NCBI GenBank assembly: GCA_002722095.1
Contig: PBKG01000003.1
Coordinates: 162,797 to 226,796, forward strand
Source of the DNA: Rhodospirillaceae bacterium
GTDB lineage: Bacteria; Pseudomonadota; Alphaproteobacteria; UBA8366
DNA: 64,000 bases
Direction of reading: 5' to 3'
In this document: positions 63,074 through 64,000 of the stretch, piece by piece
Numbering within the stretch: the stretch's first letter is position 1
Layout of the letters: each line of letters starts with the position of its first letter
Position numbers and translations under genes: made by a program
The notes under the pieces: generated by a model
Told to the model about the DNA's origin: nothing
What the model saw: the letters and a program-made list of their open reading frames with translations, nothing else
Database searches by the model: none

Positions 63074-64000
63074 TCAGTCCGGCTGCCACTCCGGCCCCAA
63101 CGGCACCAGCCGGATTCCGGGCCGGAGTTTGGTATAGGGATATTGTCTAGGATCGGAGATATGCCCGCCCGGCGCCAGCGCCACCAGCACCTTCTCGGCG
63201 ATCGGTTGGAAATCGGCACGAAAATGGACCGTACTTTTCAACACCAAAATCTTTTGATCCGCCGGTTCGATGCCAAGATGGCGAAACATCTCTTTGTCGC
63301 CCGCTTGGACCCGCTTGCTGGCAACGACCACAGACACACCGCCGGTTCTTAACAGAGCCATTTTGCCCAAATCCATAATCCGTCCGCCTTGATAGGGGCC
63401 GGTACAGTGCACTTGCCCGTCTCCGAGCTTGGCCACGGTAAACTTGCCTTTGAAAGGCGCATCACCTTCGATTCCGCCTTTGCCGCCGAGGTCGATCTCT
63501 ATTTCGGCATTTTCTCCCGCTTCGTGGGCCGCATCGGCGGCCGCAGCATCGCTGAGGACCCCCATCACCGCACCGCCGGCATCGTTCTCGACCAACGCCG
63601 CCAGCATTCCGGTGGTATCGCATGTCCCACCGGCACCGGGATTATCCTGAGTATCGGCGATGACGACCGGCTTCGACGCCGATGTGGCGATTTCCATCGC
63701 CTGTTTGACCGCATCGTCTGGCGTCAGTTCGTTCTCGGCAAACGCAGATTCGAGATCTTCGATTTTTTGTGCCAACGCGTCCGCCGCGTTATTGACCGCC
63801 GCCTCGTCATACCCGTGACAAACCACCGACGGCCCGCACCAAAACTGATCAGATGGCGGGAAGCCTGCAAGGTATGCCAGCGTCAACACATCTTCGCTCG
63901 CGGCCTCGCCCACTTTCGAAGCTTCGACGATGCCCGCCGACGGCTCAGTCATGGTGCACTGGAAGGTAAGCGGAATTAGGAAGGGAAGCTTGCGGATCGC
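63074..64000 (-). CDS. M81 family metallopeptidase (MlrC/microcystinase-like), 5' end beyond window
   Basis: The frame stays open from 63074 to the right edge, so only the C-terminal 308 or so residues are visible; the first ATG in the window (63952) is internal. It matches the M81/MlrC C-terminal half: KPVVIADTQDNPGAGGTCDT near the middle with an Asp-rich metal site, RIMDLGKMALLRTGGVSVVV, and a late LGIEPADQKILVLKSTVHFR. The family hydrolyses peptides or cyclic amides. It is convergent with the Ldh-type gene, 67 nt apart. Confidence 0.88.
   Translation of the reverse strand, partial: AIRKLPFLIPLTFQCTMTEPSAGIVEASKVGEAASEDVLTLAYLAGFPPSDQFWCGPSVVCHGYDEAAVNNAADALAQKIEDLESAFAENELTPDDAVKQAMEIATSASKPVVIADTQDNPGAGGTCDTTGMLAALVENDAGGAVMGVLSDAAAADAAHEAGENAEIEIDLGGKGGIEGDAPFKGKFTVAKLGDGQVHCTGPYQGGRIMDLGKMALLRTGGVSVVVASKRVQAGDKEMFRHLGIEPADQKILVLKSTVHFRADFQPIAEKVLVALAPGGHISDPRQYPYTKLRPGIRLVPLGPEWQPD

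Noticed and set aside
1..64000. tRNA, rRNA, CRISPR, insertion sequence or prophage elements
   Set aside because: I looked through the gaps for T-loop-like GTTCGA motifs, repeat-spacer spacing, transposase or integrase motifs, and found none that held up.

Overview
The window reads as a gene-dense stretch of an alphaproteobacterial chromosome, probably a free-living, marine-type relative of the Rhodospirillales. The order rpoZ - rsh(spoT) - DUF2062 - pdxJ - acpS - lepB - rnc - era - recO - parC on one strand is a typical alphaproteobacterial housekeeping block. The rest is the kind of accessory catabolism common in oligotrophic marine Alphaproteobacteria: UbiD, MmgE/PrpD, FAH, DUF2848, enolase-superfamily, CoxL-like, M81 and CMD proteins. 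Base composition is moderately GC-rich, with a clearly GC-richer block near 26.0-30.8 kb and a very AT-rich gap near 9.82-10.1 kb. I found no tRNA, rRNA, CRISPR array, insertion sequence, prophage gene or recognisable transcription factor.

Layout. 1-9.7 kb (minus): the housekeeping operon(s), with parC cut by the window edge. 10.0-11.3 kb (plus): an NYN-domain protein and a family-5-type uracil-DNA glycosylase. 11.3-14.0 kb (minus): ornithine-cyclodeaminase-like, RraA-like and 2-hydroxyacid dehydrogenase genes. 14.1-20.2 kb (minus): gltB-gltD, glutamate synthase, with an inverted repeat in the gltB leader. 20.5-25.9 kb (minus): a tight six-gene operon, DUF2848 - cupin - substrate-binding protein - flavin monooxygenase - UbiD decarboxylase - CinA-like. 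26.0-28.5 kb (plus): an enolase-superfamily enzyme and a MmgE/PrpD protein that lacks a canonical start codon. 28.5-32.4 kb (minus): a second MmgE/PrpD, an alpha/beta hydrolase and an exported metallo-beta-lactamase-fold protein. 32.5-36.9 kb (plus): FAH hydrolase, two tandem DOPA-4,5-dioxygenase-like proteins, aldo/keto reductase, amidase and a 65-residue GatC/AtzG-like partner. 36.9-47.2 kb: surface glycan genes (two multispanning membrane proteins, a DPM1-like glycosyltransferase, a GDP-mannose-dehydratase-like SDR, a sugar-isomerase cupin, a frameshifted epimerase, a C-methyltransferase, a GT-B protein, ManC). 47.2-64 kb: small catabolic units (amidohydrolases, sulfatase, MFS exporter, HIBADH-type dehydrogenase, an orphan molybdenum hydroxylase large subunit, nitroreductase, MscS channel, two small exported proteins (DM13, TPR), enoyl-CoA hydratase, CMD, Ldh-type dehydrogenase, and an M81 peptidase cut by the right edge).

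How the genes fit together. The accessory part looks like several short catabolic modules for aromatic or heterocyclic acids and amides: hydroxylation (flavin monooxygenase), decarboxylation (UbiD), extradiol ring opening (paired DOPA-dioxygenase-like proteins), hydrolysis of acylpyruvate-type products (FAH, alpha/beta hydrolases), reduction (AKR) and amide cleavage (amidase plus small subunit). No dedicated regulators and almost no importers lie beside them. The most novel-looking candidate is the 32.5-36.9 kb module. Other points worth a second look are an alpha/beta hydrolase with lysine at the nucleophile position, the CTG-initiated MmgE/PrpD gene, two single-base frameshifts in the glycan region, and the AT-rich, inverted-repeat-bearing gap before the NYN gene. 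All functional statements are from reading the sequence; no database search was run.
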